Positions 59,338 through 64,000 of a DNA stretch of 64,000 nucleotides are shown in pieces. The stretch's first letter is position 1; each line of letters starts with the position of its first letter. The notes beneath the pieces are model-generated. The model had not been told where the DNA came from. It searched no databases and saw only the letters and a program-made list of their open reading frames with translations. Location of the stretch: contig JALMLS010000255.1 of assembly GCA_038496445.1 (NCBI GenBank), forward strand, positions 558,001-622,000. Direction: 5' to 3'. A program made the translations under genes and the position numbers. Source of the stretch: Trichosphaerium sp. ATCC 40318 (Eukaryota > Discosea > Flabellinia > Trichosidae).

Positions 59338-62300
59338 ATGTGCGAAGACTACATTTGTGATCCACAACGTGAGTGTGTACTTACTCAAATGAGGCCCGTT
59401 CAATGGATTAATTTCTCACGTGATTTAATCAAGCCATACCGTCAATTTCCTACAAGTACACGATTTTCGGACCGCTCAACTCCGTTAAGTTTGATTGTTT
59501 AACTTAATGAAGGTGCTTTTTTTAGGTTTCTTTTTGGATTAACGATTTCTGGAGCAGCTTGCATTATGCCTGGCGTAGTACTACGTACTGTGTTATCGGA
59601 GTTAATTGATTAAACCAACTGATCTTTTTGTAGGGATAGTATTCATTATAGCACTGTTTAATATCACATTAATTGATGCTGTGAGAGATGGCAATAAAAT
59701 TGTAGTCGGCTTGAGTTACACCAATTTCAGCTCAATCCCATTAATGGTACGAGCTTAAAATGATACTTAAATCCAACTATAATAAATAACGCCTTGTTTG
59801 GTAGAATATATTCGGCGTTGGTCAGTACAGAGGTATCGAACTTTGGAAAGAAACAGTAAATGCAAGAGGTGGACTATTAGTAAACGGGAAAAACTACTCT
59901 GTAAGTCCTAAATGAGTGATTGTCTACAAGGAGTAATTAATTAATACGAAGATTGAACTCGAAGCATTACAGGATGCCAGAACTTATAATACTACAGTAC
60001 CAAACTACAAACTATTAATGGCTGATTCAACTATTGATTTTTTATTTGGTACTCAATCAACATTAGAGCTCTAATGACCAACACGTGACTAGGCCCAGTT
60101 GGTTCAGCTCTAAGCGTAGCAGTTGCAAAGGAAGTAACAGAACCGGCAAAGCGATTATTGCTAGCTATTTCTGCACCAACGAATGAGATTAATGAAGGTC
60201 ATGAATATGCCTTTAGTGGCGCTCCTTTAGGCGATAGGTACGAACTAGTATTTTATGTGTAGTCAAAACCCTTAGGCTCGGGCACGTGACGATGCCTTTT
60301 CTGAGATCTCACAAAGTTAAAACTATTACTTATATAATCATGGACGAAGATGATGGTCCTGGATGCCGAGGCTTTACGGAACTAGTACGCGAATCAAACA
60401 TACTATTTGAACTTTTTAAGTTTTGTTCAGGCTCTTGAAAACGGTGTGAAGACGATTAACATCTTTACAACCGAACCTCCCGATTCGATAAACAACTTGC
60501 ATTTAAATAACTGGACAAGGGTGGTAAACGTGCGTACTCCTAGATTCAAAAAGTAAAAACAAATTGACTTTCAATCAAGAGAGCCATAGAAATAAATGCA
60601 GATGTTTTGTTTGTCTGTGGAGCTCAAAATTTAGATAGCCGCAGATGGATAATGGAAAGATTTAAAGAAATGAACTGGGTTCCAAAAGCCCTCATAGCAA
60701 TTCCTATTGTGGGTTGGGAGAGCATTAGTCCTGAGCTAACTAGATTTGTTTCCGGCACTAAATCAGTATGGAAGAATTCGCTCATGAGTATATACTAACG
60801 ATTCTACAGAACAGTGCCAAGTCAAGGCGAAGAGGTGATTTTTTTGGAACAACAGGCGACTATATTGATAGGTTAACAGAAGCTTATCCAGCACCACACC
60901 CAATAGGGGTTCAGTTTTCTACTTTAGCAACAGCAACAGCTCTCATTCTGGAGAATGCAATTGTGGTAAGCGCTACGTCTGTTAATTGTTGTTTAAATTA
61001 TAGAAAGGAAGCTAACAGTCTTGATAATGACAACGTTACATTTGCTATAAAGCTGACTGATTTGAATACATACATTGGTAGAGTAAGTTACAAAATGTTG
61101 TTTTTTTGGTTACCTTAACTTTGCAAAGCTCCGATTTTCGTCAACCAATGGTCAGCTTAATGAAGGCAGTTTTGTACAGTACATAGACACGGAGGAGGTT
61201 GTTGGACCTCTTCTCAGTGCTTCGCATGGCTTCGTGTATCCGATGCCAACGTGGGAAGAAAGAGTATTCGGAGGCGTTTTTGGTGAGTTTCTTTTCGTGC
61301 ATTGCTCTGTTTAGTTTATTGTTCAACAGGAGACTCAATATACGAAATTATAGTACTAGTGATAGTGGCTATTGCATTTATTCTAACCGCAATATTCGGT
61401 TTACACATAATTTTGAATAGGAATGAGTACAAGAGTACGAGTGTTTTCTGGTTTTTTTCTTACTGTTGTTTTGTAGGCTCGTCTCCCGTTTTCGTTATCG
61501 GTATCCTAGTAGGAGCTATTTTTATATACATTAGCACTCTGTTTAACACACCCAACAATGCTGAAACATTTGCTTGTCATATGCAGAACTGGTTTTTATT
61601 TGTAGGCGTTCACATAATGTTTGGGTACCAGCCAGTTTTTTTAATAAAGAATAGTACTAAACAAGCTGTTAGGTGCTTGTTTGCAAAATCATGGAGGGTT
61701 TACCGAATTTTCAGGGTGTCTAAGACACTTCATACTATAGCTATTTCTGATTGGCAAGTTCTTGGATGGGCTGGAGCGTTTTGTTTCGTCAGTTGTGTAT
61801 CTTCTTTTTTTTTTTTTATATTGTACCCAACATATTCTGTTGTGTTCTCCTTGACAAATAGATCATGTGCATAGTTTTTAGCGCTATTATGAAACCATCC
61901 GAAATACATATCGTTGATCCTTACAGGGTATCAAAGAACCATTACGAATGTACACTATCTACAGCTTCCAGAGTGGTACTTGATATTCAGTATATATCTT
62001 TAGTACGTTATGATTCAGCTTTCACGTGTTCTAAATTGCATAGTTGCTTGTTATGGTAATTGGAACAGTTACAGCTGTATTAATAAGGAAAGTTCCTCAG
62101 CGAGTGTTTTGTGAGAAAAAGGTAAGGTTTATCCGTTTACTTAGAAGTTTCCAAACATTTGTTTAGGTTATTTGCTATTCAATCTATAACATGACGCTCT
62201 TCATGTCAATAGCGGTCCTAGCAAAGTTCTCAATGGATGAAGATAGTGTAAGAGAACAGAAATACTTGATTCACTCTCTTTGTGTAATAGCAAGTGCAGG

Positions 62301-62532
62301 TACAATCAAAGAAACCAAAGGAGCCTACAAGTAATAACTAACCATGATTGTTTGTTTTTTAGGCTTCAGTGTCGCTGCAATAGCTATATTATCAAAGCGT
62401 ATAACTGGAACTCCTGAGTCTCTAAGCACACCAAGTATAGACAATCAAATAAGTCAAATGGAATCGAAGAATCTTACACAACTTGAGACCCAACTAGAAT
62501 TTTTACAGAAGGAGTTAGCAAAAATAAAATAA
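59338..62532 (+). CDS. Class C GPCR, GABA-B receptor-like, with C-terminal coiled coil
   Basis: The 5' exons are uncertain: ATG 59338 gives MCEDYICDPQ, and a hydrophobic signal or anchor (FLFGLTISGAACIMPG) follows. The ligand-binding domain reads KIVVGLSYTNFSSIPLM, GVGQYRGIELWKETVNARGG, GPVGSALSVAVAKEVTEPAK, TITYIIMDEDDGPGCRGFTE, EINADVLFVCGAQNLDSRRW and APHPIGVQFSTLATATALIL. The TM region includes SIYEIIVLVIVAIAFILTAI, GSSPVFVIGILVGAIFIYIS, ACHMQNWFLFVGVHIMFG, SWRVYRIFRVSKTLHTIAIS and DWQVLGWAGAFCFVSCV, matching the order KASSP/C-WRVxxIF of class C receptors. The tail NQISQMESKNLTQLETQLEF is a predicted coiled coil, recalling GABA-B heterodimer tails. Ends AKIK-TAA. Confidence 0.85.
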
Positions 62533-62915
62533 AATCAAAAGACGCCATTATAACACATTAATAAACCACTGTTTCTTTGTATACGTTTTCTCAACTTAAA
62601 TGAAACATTGCTCTAACTGGGCCTTTGTGAGGAAAACAATACGCAATCAAAAACTGCACAACTGTGTTTTTGTGTTGTCATCAAAAATGACACTTAAGAA
62701 CGCGTCTAAACTACAATTTATGTTTCCGGACAAGTCCGAAGGATAAACAGTTTTTCCCGAATACCTAATCTCCTGACATTTAGTTGTTTCGATTCCCTTA
62801 TTTAGTTAACACTGTAGTGAAGCCAAGTATTGAGCCCGATCTGGCCATTGACGATGTCATGTGATTGATTTTATAGTGCTAAAAAAAATACTATTTTTAA
62901 AGAAACATCTTGTCT
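62533..62915. other. Intergenic, nothing recognised
   Basis: About 380 bp between two plus-strand genes. It contains a small inverted motif GGACAAGTCC near 62728 and no open frame with support. Confidence 0.35.
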
Positions 62916-64000
62916 ATGCCGCATCTACCGGTTTTATTTACACTAATAGCACTCTTGGGTGCCGTTTGCGGTACACTACGATATTTATCTCCTACAGGTA
63001 CAAAACCAAGACTCATATTACGTCGAATGACTCTTTTTTACAGGCGCTGATACTGGGGCGTGTACAGACGAAAACGTGCCATGCAGTTCTCTCGATTACG
63101 CGTTATTTTCTGCTTCGTCGCCGGGAGACGTGTTAATAATGGCGTCTGGAACCTATACAGGCACGTTTTTTACATTCTTGAGTCCAAAAAAACCAGAAAG
63201 GGCAAATACCTAATTTCGATTTCCAGGACAATCAAACACGAATATACAATGGCAACAAGGCCTTTACGACATTGAGATTAGAGGTACGATTTCGTTAATT
63301 TATACGTCGGCTAGCATTTAATAATGTGTATAAAAGGTTCGATCACGGGAGAGACCGTGATAGACGGGGAGAACATTAATTTCATGTTTTTCGTACCTAG
63401 CTGTAGTTCACCTTTTGCGCCGTACACGCAGTTTCTCAAGTTCTCGTTCATTACATTTACACGTGGCGCATGTGTTCAAAACTATCTCGTAACAACCACT
63501 GTACGTAACTAATAATATCCGAAAATACTGTTTATTGATTTGAACTAACATTTTTGATTAGTCTAATGGAACTGAAACAGTGCGTTTTGCTCAGCGAGCT
63601 GAGCTTGAAATTTAAGTTTATAATTTTGTTTTAGCTTGAACGGGGAGCATCTGTACTATATGCAAACGAAGACTGTGGGATTTCATTTGAGCACGTGATT
63701 TAAAACGATAGAAATGCCGTTTGTCTGGAAAATAATTATTGTTTAGAGACTGTTCGTTCATATCAAACTCTTGCGGTGACGTTTCATATGAAGGCGAAGA
63801 AGCTTCGCTCTATGGTGTATTAAGTGTAGAGGATTCACATTTAAACCTCACAAGGTAAATATTGTCTCACCAGAGCGATTAACCGCTACGATATTTATCA
63901 TCAACGCATTTTGCTATGAAAACGTCCACATGCTTACTATATTGTAGAGTTACTTTCAGAGACAATAATGTGTTACCAGTATTTGGTCGTGGTGTACTTC
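62916..64000 (+). CDS. Secreted right-handed beta-helix (pectin-lyase-fold) protein, 5' part
   Basis: The start MPHLPVLFTLIALLGAVCGT is a signal peptide. The next exon gives GACTDENVPCSSLDYALFSA and SPGDVLIMASGTYTG, the opening seen in many surface proteins with parallel beta-helix repeats (C...PC-x-AL...GD-I-x-GTY). It is followed by NTNIQWQQGLYDIEIRG, GSITGETVIDGENINFMFFV, FLKFSFITFTRGACVQNYLV and, near 63770-63840, SFISNSCGDVSYEGEEASLY. Cys pairs suggest an extracellular location. Introns are short (40-60 nt). The frame runs off the window end. Enzymatic activity versus structural or adhesive role cannot be decided. Confidence 0.75.

Overview
The window comes from the nuclear genome of an intron-rich, probably free-living unicellular eukaryote. 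Almost every gene is cut into short exons by spliceosomal introns, mostly 45-120 nt. Many introns open with GTAC (GTACG, GTACT) and end in TAG or CAG, and several carry a yeast-like TACTAAC branch site. Genes are dense, lie on both strands and are often divergent. The gene set suggests an amoeboid or amoeboflagellate protist: PI3K-like kinase, Rho GTPase, RhoGEF, formin, STE20 kinase and two class C GPCRs. I cannot name the lineage. The standard genetic code fits: Trp is TGG in long open frames and TAA, TAG and TGA all end genes.

Layout. 1-2129 (-) PI3/PI4-kinase catalytic core, partial; 2477-4986 (+) amino-acid transporter; 5176-7320 (+) F-box protein with a probable beta-propeller; 7804-10632 (+) PiT phosphate transporter; 11183-12128 (+) Rho GTPase; 12627-15893 (-) class C GPCR; 16745-17057 (+) candidate structured Pol III RNA; 17176-20114 (-) SPRY domain fused to an alpha-2-macroglobulin thioester-type domain; 20444-22519 (-) intronless MORN_2 repeat protein; 23069-24494 (-) lariat debranching enzyme with an in-frame TGA; 24877-28411 (-) RhoGEF-PH; 28660-30774 (+) PTC7-like PP2C; 31090-34272 (-) DPP IV-like peptidase; 34453-35418 (-) UMP-CMP kinase; 35859-37541 (+) beta-propeller protein; 37922-38152 (+) second candidate structured RNA; 38898-39809 (+) GST with an apparent frameshift; 40069-41865 (-) protein of repeated ~70-aa modules; 42013-43425 (+) TAF7; 43715-44486 (-) calmodulin-like protein; 44954-48039 (+) formin; 48296-50173 (-) second amino-acid transporter; 50284-50724 (+) small MORN_2 paralogue; 50853-54271 (-) tandem macro-domain protein; 54848-57211 (+) STE20-type kinase; 57594-59143 (-) EF-hand protein with a possible carbohydrate-binding tail; 59338-62532 (+) GABA-B-like class C GPCR; 62916-end (+) secreted beta-helix protein.

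Several genes could form one signalling-to-cytoskeleton axis: GPCRs and PI3K upstream, then RhoGEF, Rho GTPase, formin and the STE20 kinase. This is inference from gene content, because their order shows no operon-like grouping.

The most unusual items are: the SPRY-thioester-domain fusion, with its thioester Cys and Gln replaced and no signal peptide; two T-run-terminated candidate RNAs with paired ends or nested perfect stems; a 76-bp inverted duplication of a GPCR tail fragment flanking the Rho gene; the marked excess of the palindrome CACGTG, much of it in introns; and two lesions in otherwise conserved genes (DBR1 and GST). Exon joins were made by eye from frame, phase and splice sites, so internal boundaries are approximate.
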